Source of the DNA: Scolanthus callimorphus
Taxonomy: Eukaryota > Cnidaria > Anthozoa > Actiniaria > Edwardsiidae
Assembly (NCBI GenBank): GCA_033964015.1
Contig: CM066923.1
Location: 62,001 to 126,000 of the forward strand
Direction: 5' to 3'
Length of the DNA stretch: 64,000 nucleotides
Of this stretch, positions 1 through 12,600 are shown in pieces (the stretch's first letter is position 1; each line of letters starts with the position of its first letter). The position numbers and the translations under genes were made by a program. Under the pieces are notes generated by a model. It made no database searches. It was not told the origin of the DNA and saw only the letters and a list, made by a program, of their open reading frames with translations.

Positions 1-2
1 AG

Positions 3-1442
3 CGCCGCGCAGAGCGCAAGTTTCTATCGGCTCGCCTTGAAGTCTATCGACAGATCTATACTGACAGGTGTAATGAATATATCAAGGCCCTCGATGCTGC
101 CAAGTCCTGTTACTATCGTGAAAAGATATCATCCGCTGATCAAAATCAACTTTTTCAGATGAAACCTCCCCGCCCTCTACCATCCCACACCTCCCTTAAT
201 GCTTTGGCTGAAAGCTTCAATGAATTTTTCTGTAACAAAATACGTAATCTCAGACAATCTCTTTTAAAGTCTAGTCTGCAGCACGAAATGCTCTCAGTGT
301 CAGTAGACCCCACTCCTTGCACTAGCACTCTAAGTAGCTTTCACCTGGTGACGAACAGCCACATAAGTGATTTGATCGCCAAATCCAAACCTAAAACCTC
401 TGTTTTGGACCCCCTACCTACTCTGTTGTTAAGCAATGTGCAGATGAGCTGGTCTCCCCTGTAACTTATATAGTCAATGCTTCTCTGAGCAGTGGGACAT
501 TTCCAACATCCCTGAAAAAGGGAGCTGTGCTGCCAAAACTGAAGAAACCCAAGTTAGATGTAAATATATTCCCGCATTACCGCCCACTGACAAACATTGC
601 TTTCCTTTCTAAAATCATGGAGCGTGTCTCAGCGTCTCAGATAGTGAACTATCTTATTGCAAACGGGCTCCTCCCCAATTTCCAATCTGCATATAGGCCA
701 TTCCACAGTACCGAAACAGCTTTAGCACGGATATTCAACGACATCTACCATGCTATCGATAATCACCAAGACGTCATCCTTGTACTGTTGGACCTATCAT
801 CAGCCTTCGATATGATTGATCATCTTATGCTTCTAGAGCGCCTGCACACCAGATACTGCATCGCAGGCAAAGTCCTATCCTGGTTTAGATCCTACCTTGT
901 GGGTCGCACACAGTCTGTGATCATTGATAATGTCGAATCTACTGAGAGGCCAATACCATTTGGCGTACCTCAGGCTCCGTACTTGGCCCTATTTTGTTTT
1001 CCTTGTTCTTTGCGCCATTGGAGGATGTTATTAAGGCACATGGACTCTCTTGCATGATGTACCCGATGATACCCAACTCTATATTTCTTTTAATGGCAAG
1101 ACCAGGGAAGTGGAAATGTCCAGACTTGAGCGCTGCGCTAAAGACATCATGGCCTGGTGCACCACCAATGGTCTCAGTTGCAATGCAGACAAGACCGAAG
1201 TTCTCCACCTTCGGTCACGTTTCCGCAAAAGTGACCCAATCTCCTCCTTGGAGATTGGAGACGAGATAATATCCCCAGTACCTGCAGCTAGAGACCTTGG
1301 GGTCACCATTGACACCCACCTGACCCTAAACACGCATGTTAATAATATATGCAAATCTGCGTCTTTTGCCATTAAAAACATAGGCAGAATCCGCAGATAC
1401 CTGACACAAGCTGACTGCGAGACAATTGTACGTAAGAGTTAA
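3..1442 (+). pseudogene. LINE (non-LTR retrotransposon) reverse transcriptase, decayed, 5' cut by window edge
   Basis: Degenerate ORF2 of a CR1/L2/Jockey-type LINE. The frame is already open at base 3 and runs to a stop at 464. The RT core resumes at 527-1057 with YRPLTNI, the motif-A region LVLLDLSSAFDMIDH, and GVPQ. A further frame at 1050-1442 carries the palm and thumb (DDTQLYISF, then ARDLGVTIDTHLT). The usual GVPQGSVLGP stretch is destroyed by a frame change near 975-1050. The catalytic F/YADD box reads VPDD. With at least two frame breaks and a lost catalytic box the copy is inactive. The reading ends where an inverted repeat begins at 1439. The clade is inference. Confidence 0.85.
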
Positions 1443-1525
1443 TTACCGAGATTCGAGGCAATAACCCAAATACATGTATGTGTATTTTATGTATTTGGGT
1501 TATTGCCGAGAATCGAGGTAATTAA
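1439..1525. repeat. 87-bp inverted repeat ending the LINE fragment
   Basis: Two arms of about 36 bp form a near-perfect inverted repeat around a short centre (tgtatgtgtatttt). The outer ends read TTAATTACC and GGTAATTAA. Within each arm the CGAG/CTCG blocks are flipped relative to each other, which causes the few mismatches. The LINE frame stops at its left edge, so this is probably a tiny MITE or foldback insertion. No target duplication was identified. Confidence 0.6.
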
Positions 1526-1910
1526 CTGGCTTATTACAGGATTGGCAAGGTTTTCAGAAAACTGGAACAAATGAAATGCATTCTTCACATTGAATTTAAA
1601 AAATTTTGACAAGGAGTATAGTTTACAATTGAAAAGGATAGCGCATTCCGATAGGAACTATTGTTAGTTATTTAGCTGCTTTCATAGAAGTGCGCTCCCC
1701 AGAGAAACTTATTGCAATTTTTGCCATGCACAATAAAGTTGTGATGCTGAAGTAAATGAATGACAACTTTTATTCAACCATGATTGACAAAGGTTTCCAA
1801 ACACGAATTACGTCTTTTGTTTCCGTACAACAGCCAGTCCAATCAATCAAGCGGCCTTTTGTAAAAGCGCAACTCATTAAAGCGCTGTTATTTTGGTCGG
1901 TACGTAGCTG

Positions 1911-4327
1911 CCCTTACAAAACAGAAATATATTTTGCATACATATGTCAAATATATTTCAAAAGATATGTCACATATATGACCGCATATATGTCAAATAT
2001 ATGCGAAATTTATATGTGGCATATATGCAAAAGATATGTCACATATCGGAATTTGGCCCAATTTTGGCACATAGGTTAAATATATTTCACATATTGCGTA
2101 TATGGCACATATACTTGGAATATATGTTTTATATATATGTGTGTGTTTTTTGCAGTCACTTCCAACAAGTGCTCGGAGCTGCATGCTCTTCCCTAAAGCA
2201 ACATGATTTGCGTATCAGAGTTATACTCTAAACCCCTCATTCAAGGAAAATTTAAATAAAGCTTTTAAACATGTTAAAAATAAAAATTGCACTACAGAAG
2301 CGAAGCAAATTATTGAAGAGCAAGGGCGATACCATTACCAGTCTGTGTAAGAAAGATTTATAAACCTGCACAACATCCAGTGACTGGGCGACTTGTGACT
2401 TGGAAAATGTAACTTTCGAGCGAAAAAAAAGCTATGGATATTTGCACGGTTTTTGTACGGTTTTGTAATAATCCGAGCAACGCAGCCATTTCAGTTTTCC
2501 TTTAATAGGTGAACCTGTCGAAAATCACTTTAATGTTAAAAAATTCAATTAGTTCCCGATTGTTTAAATTGTCACACCACTGAAACCCAGAACATAGCCG
2601 CGACATGTAGTTGCGTGATATTCCAATGACGTTCCTTTATAAAACATAATAAAAGAAAACAGTAGTTTCTAGGTATATAGAGTATCATGAGCTGATGCCG
2701 GATTAGTTCTCAGAGGTTTACAGATAAAACTTTCTATAAACCGGAAACGCATGAAATGTCAGTTCTTTGGAGCTGTGCGTGTCGAAATCAGCTACAGCAC
2801 GCATATAATTATAAACTGATGCGCGGAAATCGCGGTAGCAGAAATAATACAAATGTAGCATTTATCAATCGAATATGGCAAACCCTTTTTACTACCCATT
2901 TTAAAGGGTAATATTCAACACAGTTGAAAGGTAAGAAAGTTCATTTAAATGATCGAATTTGCGAGCGTAAGTAATATAAGCTCATGCGGAACGCGAGTTC
3001 AATAACACATAGCGAGTTTATCGACAACAATATAGCATACTCTTATACCCAATAAACATGACAAAAGGCAACTAATTTTCTAGTTACTAGTCTATTGAAT
3101 GTTAGAAGTAAACTTAATTGGACAAAAGGCCGGTTAAAAGTAGGTTAACAAAGGTTTGCTTCAGTTCATTGACTATATAATTACTAGTATCAGAGCCGCC
3201 GGTTCGAGAGTAATACGCAGATCGTGCAAGAAGGGATACGATCAATACAATGCTTGAAATGAGGTGAAATAAACAGTCTTATTTTATAAACGAACTGCAT
3301 TTTAAAGATTATGGTTTCTTTCTTGCAATATTACGGCCCATAGTGCGACTTCTAGTGGTAGTTTATCCCGGCACAACACAGACACAATAGCCCCGCGCTG
3401 TTACTCACCTAAACAAAGAAGTAACCTTGCTTTTCATCGGTAGTACCCTCAAGAAAACGCCAGAAAACAATTATGTACTAGGACGATGTTCATCTGAATG
3501 TTTCAGGGCATCAAATTTGCCAGAAATAATGCCGTATTCAAGAGATCTCCAACAACCATGATTCCGTGTTGAGGTTTAACGAAATACGAGCCACAAGCGA
3601 TATAACGAATTTAATTGATTGCGCCTTTATGGAAGCCAATCAGATGCGAGATGGAGTCGGCCCAGGTTCCGCTCGAGCATATCACTCTTATCATCTATTT
3701 TAGTTTTTTATTAGTTTATTGAAATGCGGCGCAGGATTCTAGCAGATTCTAGTTTTTAAAACAAATCACAATTATTTTTAAATCACAGCAAAAAAAAAAT
3801 GGTTTCGAGAAATAATCATCACAATAATAATCATCTGTTCACACTGGTGGCATTGACCGCCGTACTTGTTAGGGGTTAAAACCGGGGCTTTGCAATTTCG
3901 TGTTTTTTTAAATAAATCAACAAAATGTGCGATTATATAAGATAATACGCCAGAATAGAATGTTACTATCAAATAGAAGTAGTTTCGAGAAATAATTCGA
4001 GAAGCAGTTTGTTCATTTTTTTTTTCTAAAAAAACTATATATTTTCACATAATCATCTGTTCACGTTCATTCCACAGTATGTGAAATTTTAAAACTTCTC
4101 TTGTTTATGCTTATAGAAATCTTCCTACATCTGACATATATGTGTTTTATAAGTGACATATATATGCCCCCATTATAAATCTCCTCCTGCCTTTTGCATA
4201 TATGCATCATATATGTGGCCCAATGTATGTGGAATATATGTCAGTAGCAAAATATATGTAGCATATATGTGACATATAACAGAATATATGAAGAATATAT
4301 GCAAAATATATTTCTGTTTTGTAAGGG
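1911..4327. mobile_element. Non-autonomous TIR element with ATATGT-rich subterminal repeats
   Basis: The left end begins CCCTTACAAAACAGAAATAT. The right end, read on the minus strand, is identical for about 30 bp, so the element has perfect terminal inverted repeats. Inside each end lie 150-200 bp of scattered ATATGT/CATATATG words (1930-2140 and 4125-4300), a common layout of transposase-binding subterminal repeats. The interior (about 2150-4120) is AT-rich with no transposase-like frame. I see no convincing target-site duplication. The superfamily is unknown to me. Confidence 0.7.
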
Positions 4328-4367
4328 TGCTTAAAGCTCCTCTCTGGTTGGAAAATACAACAATACA

Positions 4368-4535
4368 ACCATTATTGACAAAGGTCCAAACAAAAAAAAT
4401 ATACAGCTTGAGTGAATTCATTTGTTAGCAGAACACGAATTATGTCTTTTGTTTTCGTACAAAATAGCCAGGCCAGCTAATCGAGTGGCTTTTTGTAAAA
4501 GCGCGACTCATTCAAACGCTATTTTCGTTTGTACC
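4368..4535 (+). repeat. Second copy of a diverged direct repeat flanking the TIR element (first copy 1778-1903)
   Basis: The block starting ATTGACAAAGGT at about 1783 recurs at about 4373 in the same orientation. Shared words include ACGAATTA, GTCTTTTGTTT, CGTACAA, TTTTGTAAAAGCGC and GACTCATT. The right copy has about 40 extra bases after the first 20. The copies bracket the TIR element, 7 bp before it and 40 bp after it, so the three pieces may form one composite unit or an older duplication. Confidence 0.55.
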
Positions 4536-5061
4536 ACGCACTGACTGCTACTTGTCAATTTGCATAATGCTGAGTAACAACATGGATCGGAACTGCTTCA
4601 AGCTGGAGTAACTGAAGGCAAGTTTCAGGTATTTTGCGCTCGTTGGTTGTTCTCTAAGATAAGATATGTAAACGATTTCATCTGTATTTTCAGGTTTACC
4701 TGCTTGAACACACTCTATGGGCCAGGAAACCAAGCAAGTTATAGGCTGGACAAACGCTTTATGGTTCAAGTCGGTTCAAGTGAAGGCGTTTCTCGGATAT
4801 GGTGTTTTGTGGCGTTCAACGGGATTCGCGCATAAAGGATAATCAGGAGCAAATAGAGAGGATTTCAGATGACTGTCGTGAGTTATTCGCAATTACTTTG
4901 TAATTACTCCTATAGGTTTTATTCAGAATTGCTGAAAGAACGTTGCGATTGGCCTCACTACAGTCATATGAAATCCGCTCTATTTAACAATTAGACAGAT
5001 AGTCATATAGATGCATAAACTGAGATTACTTGGTGTTTTTTTCTCGGGATAATATAAGTGT
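4536..5061. other. No gene recognised
   Basis: Mixed-composition sequence with short open frames on both strands. None resembles a known protein and none carries convincing splice signals. Confidence 0.4.
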
Positions 5062-5263
5062 ATGGATTTGAATTCCTAGGAAAAGAGTTTGGGGTGACTA
5101 GATTGGGTAGCGGTAAGTAGAATGTCCATGTATTTAACTGAGTTAAATACCTAATGTATATTTAATGAGGTATTTAACTCTGTATATACCCGGGATGTTC
5201 CACTTACATCTATTCAATTCTTTTCATCAGCCCCTCTCTTCCCTAGAGAATTTCAAATCCCTT
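5062..5263. repeat. Imperfect inverted repeat, about 200 bp
   Basis: The outer parts (GGATTTGAATTCCTAGG at about 5062 and CTAGAGAATTTCAAATC at about 5246) are inverted copies with several mismatches. The centre contains GAGTTAAATACCT paired with AGGTATTTAACTC. Likely a small MITE or foldback element. It lies just upstream of the LINE tail at 5300. Confidence 0.5.
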
Positions 5264-5299
5264 CCCGGCTTTAAGTTACTTGCGAGGTATGTACGTTAG

Positions 5300-5830
5300 T
5301 TGGCGACCTCAAAACACAATGGAAACCGTGTCAATCATGTAATAAATGCGTTTATAACCTCTAAGCTAGATTATTGCAATTCAATCCTCTATGGCCTACC
5401 GGTGTCACAGCTTGATAAGCTCCAACGCATGCAAAACACGGCAGCTAGGCTAGTGACTAGATCTAAGAAACATGAACACATCACTCCCGTTCTTCGCGCG
5501 CTGCACTGGCTCCCTGTCCGTATGAGAATCAATTTTAAGATCCTTCTGATAACTTTCAAGTCACTTCACGGTCAGGCACCAGGCTATGTATCTGAACTCA
5601 TTGTTAAATATCAGTCTAAAAGAACTCTTAGATCTTCTCACTCCAACCTTTTATCTCTACCCAAGTCTCGCTCTAAAACCTATGGCGACCGTTCCTTTGC
5701 TTTTGCTGCTGCCACTCTTTGGAATACGCTGCCACACAACGTCAGGTCCGAACCTTCCCTTTCGTCTTTCAAATCCAAACTTAAGACATTTTTATTCAAT
5801 AAATGATATATTTATTATTATTATTATTTT
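5300..5830 (+). pseudogene. 5'-truncated LINE, C-terminal end of ORF2
   Basis: The frame from about 5300 to the stop at 5804-5806 gives the standard C-terminal part of CR1/L2-like ORF2: ITSKLDYCNSILYGLP, LQRMQNTAARLVT, LHWLPVRMRI, and finally LWNTLPHNVR with FKSKLKTFLF. The stop is followed by a short TTA-rich tail, typical of the 3' end of such LINEs. The reverse-transcriptase core is absent, so this is a dead 5'-truncated insertion. The ORF tail itself is intact, suggesting moderate age. Confidence 0.88.
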
Positions 5831-6006
5831 ATATTTTCTTGTTCTTATCTAACTGTAGGTTTTTTACCTTTCCATTAGTTAGTCACTTTTTATTATATTT
5901 TACTTTTTAATAACTCATTGTACATTTATCAACAGTTATAAGATTTGTAAAACATAGGTAAAACAATATTGTAAGAGCATTGAGAATTTTTAAATGCTCA
6001 GGAACA

Positions 6007-6007
<1 letters not shown>

Positions 6008-6061
<54 letters not shown>
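6008..6061. repeat. (TTA)n microsatellite
   Basis: About 17 uninterrupted TTA/ATT triplets. It sits at the junction between two LINE fragments and probably derives from a LINE 3' tail. Confidence 0.9.
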
Positions 6062-6399
6062 ACATTCTTCCTCTACACTTTCACTACTTTAAATCTGTTT
6101 GTATACTAATGCACGATATTGTCAATAATGAAGCACCTGTAAACATATCTAATCTATTCACCCACACGTCTCAAATACATAGTTACAATACGAGATCCTC
6201 AGCGATGGGGAAATTATATATTAAGCATTCTAGAACCAATCATCTAAAAAAAATATTTTCACGCATTGGCGCTAAAATGTGGAACAGTATTCCCAATTTT
6301 ATTCAGATTTCATCAAACTATAAATTCTCATCAATCCTTCAAGAATATTCATTGAAATCTTTCGTTGTGAGGATACTTATCTTGATGTATCAAGTTTAA
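6058..6399 (+). pseudogene. LINE ORF2 C-terminal fragment, second family
   Basis: Open frame with MHDIVNNEAPVNISNLFT, then YNTRSS and IGAKMWNSIPNFIQ. It resembles the C-terminus of the longer LINE copy at 30023-31165 (MYDVFNDSAPPNISELFT and IGAKIWNSISQDI), so both belong to related families. It lacks the RT domain and is a dead fragment. Confidence 0.75.
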
Positions 6400-6673
6400 T
6401 TGATAAATTATCAAAAAAGTAAAACAAACAAAAATATATTAGCTTTACAAAAATAATACTATCAGCGACCAAACAAGCGAAAAACGATAGACCTCGGGGT
6501 CACAAAATAAAAACAGGAAACTTGGGCCACCTGTGGTTCTACCGCAAAAAGCCAGGTTACCTAGCATGTTCTTGTCTCATAGCGAGTTCGCTGCACGTGT
6601 TGTGGCGGAGGAAAAGAGTCATTTCAGGAAAAGATAAAGTTCGTGTCGAAAATATCGTTTGATTTCGCTTAGT

Positions 6674-9600
6674 ATGGAGAACGAAACTCCCTTGAAGTTA
6701 AAGAGTCAAAAAATGAAAAAGCAGTCGAAGAAATCGACTGAATTTAAGATTTCAGGTAGGGAATGTGTTACGTTGTTTTCAAAAATATGTAAGCTTAATT
6801 TAAGGTCAGCAGATGGCAGTGCAGTGGCTTTATTTTTCATTGACATTATTTCCATTTTGAAACCATGCACACATTCTGCATGTGATTGGTTCACAGTAGT
6901 GTGATTCTTCACACTGATAATTAATTTACCATACTGTTTTACGTCAAGGACACGAGGAAGATTATGAAGACGAAGAGGACTCTGATGATAGTGGGAGCAA
7001 GGGAATAGCTAACCAACAAGAAGATAGAGTAACAGCTCTTCCTGCAGGTTTGTACACAGTTATAGAACTCATAGTGCACCTTCTCAGATTGCAAAAGGTT
7101 AAGTGGTATTTATAGAACGAGCTGGAGTGTTTTATCGGTTGATATATTTTACCGCAGAGTATGGCTAGTGTACATACATAATTACATACATCTTTATTTA
7201 ACAACGCTAGCCATTACAATCATGCACCAACTGGTTTCCAATTGGGGCGTTACAAATTGAAAAAAAAGTGTGACGTAGAACATCAATAATGTGCAGATGC
7301 AAAACCAAACATGCACAGATACAGAATAAGCATCCCACATGGATAATAGTTGCGGTTTGGGTGACCAGCGTTCATGAAAACCTAAAAATTTCGCCCAATG
7401 TGTAGGGTCCGAAATAGAAGTGCACTGAAGTGTCGAAATAGGCACTTCATCCAGGTACCGTGTCTATAACTATGATGTCTATAACTATGATATAGACACT
7501 TATTAATTAAAGATGAGTGTCTTTATTGTAGTTATAAACATGGCACATGACCAATATAAGGTTCACCCATTGGTCACAAACCTTATGAATAACTCATGAA
7601 TTTTAGAAAAGTATTTAGAAACCTCCATTCATTCAACAGCTTAACTAACCTCTAAGTTTCCAGTTGTTTACAAATTAATGCACTAGTCAATTAAAACCCC
7701 CACCTCTAAGGTCCTGGTGAAGGGTGGGGCTAATGTGGGGTGATATACTCCCTTATATTTACTATACCGGTATGTGCCGCTGTGCAGGATAAGATTTTCA
7801 GCCCTCCCGCTTCTGGAACAGAGTCGCTAATCACCACTTTCTCTGGAACAGTGTCCCCAAAAATCAACATTTTTTCTTTTGAGCAGGGTATGTTTTTCGA
7901 TTACCCCTCTAGACTAGCTTGTCCAGCTTTTATCAATGAAATACTTTTAAATATTAGTTCCTTTTATTCGACTCGGGGTACCTATTTTTGAAACTTTTCT
8001 AGAACAGGGTATATATTTTTTTGCAAAATACAGTGCTATACTTAGGGTATAAATGTAATATATATGTACTTGGGATTGCAAAATAAAGGTCATTGTTGAT
8101 GTTGTCATAGAAAGACGAGCTCAGGTGAACTCTCCCTTTGACGCTTGCATTGCATGGTTCAAGTCTAATTTAACTTGCGAAGCTTTAAAAAAAGGATGAT
8201 TTTGGAGGGCCCAAGAGGTAGGGGCATTTGACTGGAATTTCGGTATGGATCCCTCTGTGTGTTTTGCAGAAGATATGAAGTAAGAAATGTCCACATGTAT
8301 TTCAAACACAGCAGGCAGCTCAAATAGTACAGAATTTACCTCCTTGGCGAGCCATGTCAGTGACAAGACTTTGGAGGGTATCAAGGATATGGGCTTTACA
8401 CACATGACTGAAATTCAACACAAGAGCATTCCACCACTGCTTAAAGGAAGGTACTGTGAATAATCATGAAATTCAAAATAAAGATATTAGAATTAGGTTA
8501 AGGTTTCTATACATGGATAAAGTGGCCCTCAATAAATTCAAATTCCACTGGAAAATGTTCATTAAGCCTGTTCCCCCACATACTAACAATAATAATGACT
8601 ATTAATTTCTCAAGACTTCTAGCTGAGCACAAGTGCTTGGCCTTAAAAATTCATTGGCATTATAGTTATTGCCAACGAGCAGCCGAGCCAAGAGGCGAGG
8701 CTGCGAGGCGGCAGCATTATAGAACCGTGCGAGGAGAAAAATTCTCGAGTTCAGAGTGGTGTAACCACTAGCCAATCAAAGTGCCAGGATTTTGAAAGTA
8801 ACCAAATACTTAGCACTATCAATCAGAAGAGAAATCTACTATTTGACCCCTGGTCCACTTCTGAAGTGCGCCCGTGTAGTCAATGCCGTGATGTTGTGTT
8901 TGCATATATCTGTGTTTGCATATATTTCTCGCGCTGTTATTATTACACAATCATTGCTATCACAGTGATTTAGCTTGTTCATATGCTCATGGAAATGCAA
9001 CCTTTTATTTGTCTCTAAAGTGACCTATAGTCAGCAAAATTAAATTAGGGCAGCACATGATTCACTGTTCTATTGCTCGTTGGCATTTTTAGCGAGAGCT
9101 ACAACTAGTAGTTAGAAGTAAAGCATACATAAAGCAAACATGTAACAAAACTGCAATACACGCTAGATAATTTCACACTCTCACAATCACACTAGATAAA
9201 GATGATATGTTATTCTTAAAGTGCTACTCAAGGCTAAAATTTTAATGGCTTATTTTATTGCACATTCAAAATAAGGAAGAATGCTGTTTATTTCGCGTTC
9301 ATAGCTCTTTTGGTTTCAGAGATATTGAAGATTTTTACTTATGCAAATTAGCAAAACATGACGTCACAACAAGACAAGGGCAAAAGAGGCCAACAATGTT
9401 TTATGTATAATTCTGTTTGGGATAATTAGATTCACTTAAAACTTGGTAATAACAAAGAAGGAGCAAAACCACAACCTCTGACATGTTTATTACTGTTTCC
9501 ATGGTAACGCTATTGACACTAGGGCTGTCTGTTTAAAAAATAGGAAAAATCTGAAACTTATTCACCTACAAGTGAAGTGCCACAATACTTTGCCAAAATA

Positions 9601-12600
9601 CTCTGGGTTGTGTTGACAAACAAATCAGGAAGTTTCGAAGACTTTCACAACTTAGGGAATATTTCACAGATTTAACCTATTTTTCCACTTCTATAGCCAA
9701 ACATGTTACCACGGAAACACTAATTAGCATATGGATGTATCAGGTCTTGGTTCTTCTTTGTTATTACCAAGTTTGAAGTGAATCTAATTATCAGCCTGCT
9801 CACAGACGTTGGCAAGTAGTTTTTAGGTTGTTTTCATGTGGCTGCCATCTTGGATGTGACATAAGACAAATGGATTTTGTCACAAGTCCAAAATGACAGC
9901 CACATGAAAGCTATAACTCAGGTTTCTCAACCTAAAAACCATTTTGTCTTATGTCACAAGTCCAAGATAACAGCCATGTGAAAGCTAACTCAGGTTAGCT
10001 AACTCAGGTTAGCTAACTCAGGTTTCCCAAAGCTGGCTATTTTTAGCTGGAATCATCATCATTCAAAATGTCTCACAAAAAGCATTCCAGTCTCTACCCA
10101 ACCCCCCAAAATGATGGACCAATGGTGGATGCAGGGGTGGTAGAGTAGAGTAGGATTGTTGTGAAACCTAACAACATGTTATTGCACCATTTAGATTTTT
10201 GTTCCCTTTTTCAGAGGAATTCATCCAGTAATTATTCAGTGTGCACTCAGATAATTAGATGAGCACAAAACAAAAGATTTTTCACTGCTAACCATTTTTC
10301 ACTACTAATGCCTGTCTCAACACCCAGCCCACATAATTGTAGAGCTTCCCTACCATTCCACTTTATGAGCTATGGTCTTGAGTATTTTTTTCTTATGAGT
10401 AGCCCTAATTTCTTACCATGTGTGTATAAGTTTGGTAGCTGATGAGGTCTTTATTACAGAGATCTGTTGGGTGCTGCTAAGACAGGAAGTGGTAAAACAC
10501 TGGCATTTCTTGTTCCTGTAGTAGAGCTCCTCTACAAGTTGCAGTTCAAAACCAGAAATGGTGCGTGTATTTATAAAACTTTATTTCCTATTGGTATCCT
10601 TTAAGTATTTTTACATACACACTATATTTTTTTATATTTAACAAGACATTGTATCATGTACAGTATTGTCAGTGTCAAGGCACAATGTATCATGTACATG
10701 TATTGACTGTTGGAAAATGTATTTATTCAGTATTCACAAGATCATTGTTTTAGCCTTTTGTTCTTATGATCACATTATGTCACCGACTCCCCTATTCATA
10801 TGCTCCTCAGCAACGTGTTCTTCACTTGACAAGCAAAGTTATTTTAAAAGTACTTTTCTATGAGGGGTAATTTTCACCTATGCACAGATTTTCCTGCTTG
10901 TCAATTTATTGTCTAGAACCTCAGGATGGTCTTGTAATTAGCTTGTTTCTCCTGTGTAATTTCCCTCAAATCAGCATTAATTGTATGTTAAACTGCCTGT
11001 CAATAAATGATTTGCTGGTCGGCTCTCCTCCACACCATTGTCCTTAGTTGTCTTGTTGTTTAGTAAGTAAATGTTTTCTACCACTGACATGAAAGACTTG
11101 TGTTCTTAGCAATTAACACCACCTAAATTTGGTCATAGCACTCCTTCAGAAAGCAGTTGCTTTGTCACTTTGCCTGATATTTAGAATGATTTGAAATTGA
11201 TTAGATAAAACTAACTATTTCTCACTCTAACCTTTCATAGGAACTGGAGTCATTGTTATCTCCCCAACTCGTGAGCTATCCCTGCAGACTTATGGCGTGG
11301 CCCGAGATTTAATGCAACATCACAACTTCACTTTTGGTATTATTATGGGTGGTGTTAATAGAAAAGCTGAGGCAGACAGACTACAGAAGGGTGTCAACTT
11401 GCTTATTGCAACACCAGGGCGACTACTTGATCACTTGCAGGTGGGCACAGAACAACACAAGTTACACAAGAAACAGTTCTGAAACAGATCTGATGTTCCA
11501 TTTTAATTTAAAATTGCCTGGCCCAGTATTGGCTGAAAAGTATCATTCTATAAAATTTTAAGTTCCTATTCACGATGGTCGGTTGCTAGGGCTTTTTCTT
11601 TTTCTCTCTTAAGTTCAATTTTAGGCTCACCGAGGAGTAGATTATATTCCAAATGAAGCAATACATTTAAAACATCTTAGAAATGAAAAATTCTAATTTT
11701 GTACAATTGTAAAAGTATTTGTTGAGTTTTCTTGAAATTATGATACCTATTTTTAGTAACAACATCAGGAATTTGTAAAGCAGTGTTGAAAACATTACAA
11801 ATGTTTTTGTTACACAAAAATAAGATTTATAGCGAAAATTCCAGCCCAATCAGATAAATTGGTGTGAAGTTACAGCTAATGAAAGAATCAAAATTCCCGT
11901 CAAATGGCCATATACGGTCAATTTTAAATGCAAGGAAGAATCAATGTTTCAACGAAGGAACAAGGACAACATTGTATAAGATCAAAATTGTAGTTTTTTC
12001 AACTTGAGGTATGTAGGGTTATGACGCGTTTTTCATCACAAAATTTGCAAAACAACGTTATGACCAATTATGATGTATTTGGTGACGAAAAACGTGCCAT
12101 AGACCCGCATACCTCAAGTTGAAAAGACTACAATTTTGATCTTATACAATGTTGTCCTTGTCCCTGTGTTGAAGCATTAATTCTTCCTCCCATTTAAATA
12201 GGCTCAAAATTGGAATTTTGAATTCTTTCATTAGCTGTAATGCACTCCATTTTATCCAATCGAGATGCAGTTTTCGCCAGATATCATTAAATTCTATAAC
12301 GATTTTAACTATTTCTTTCCTGGATCTTTATTCTAATGCCAAGTTTGGTCATTATTTATGACGTCACAATAGCAGTCAGATGGGATAAAATGACACAAAT
12401 TGACAGATAATTAATCACCTACTTTCCTGCCAAGTTTTGTCACATTCGATGCAATCTAATTTTGTCTATGGCCTGAAACTCTCAGTTTTGAGAGGTGTGG
12501 GGGAAAAAGCCCTAGCAACCGACCACCGTGATTGTGAAGCGCTTTTGATCATTGTAATGTTAAAAGTTGCTATATAAAGTGAATAAGTTATTGTTATTAT

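Noticed and set aside
7740..7991. Possible extra DDX18 exon after GTGCAG at 7784
   Set aside because: The translation does not resemble the family, and direct joining of 7047 to 8315 gives the correct phase and protein.
8660..9090. Transposon suggested by TGCCAACGAGCA near 8671 and its inverse near 9073
   Set aside because: Only 12 bp match and the surrounding sequence does not pair, so chance cannot be excluded.
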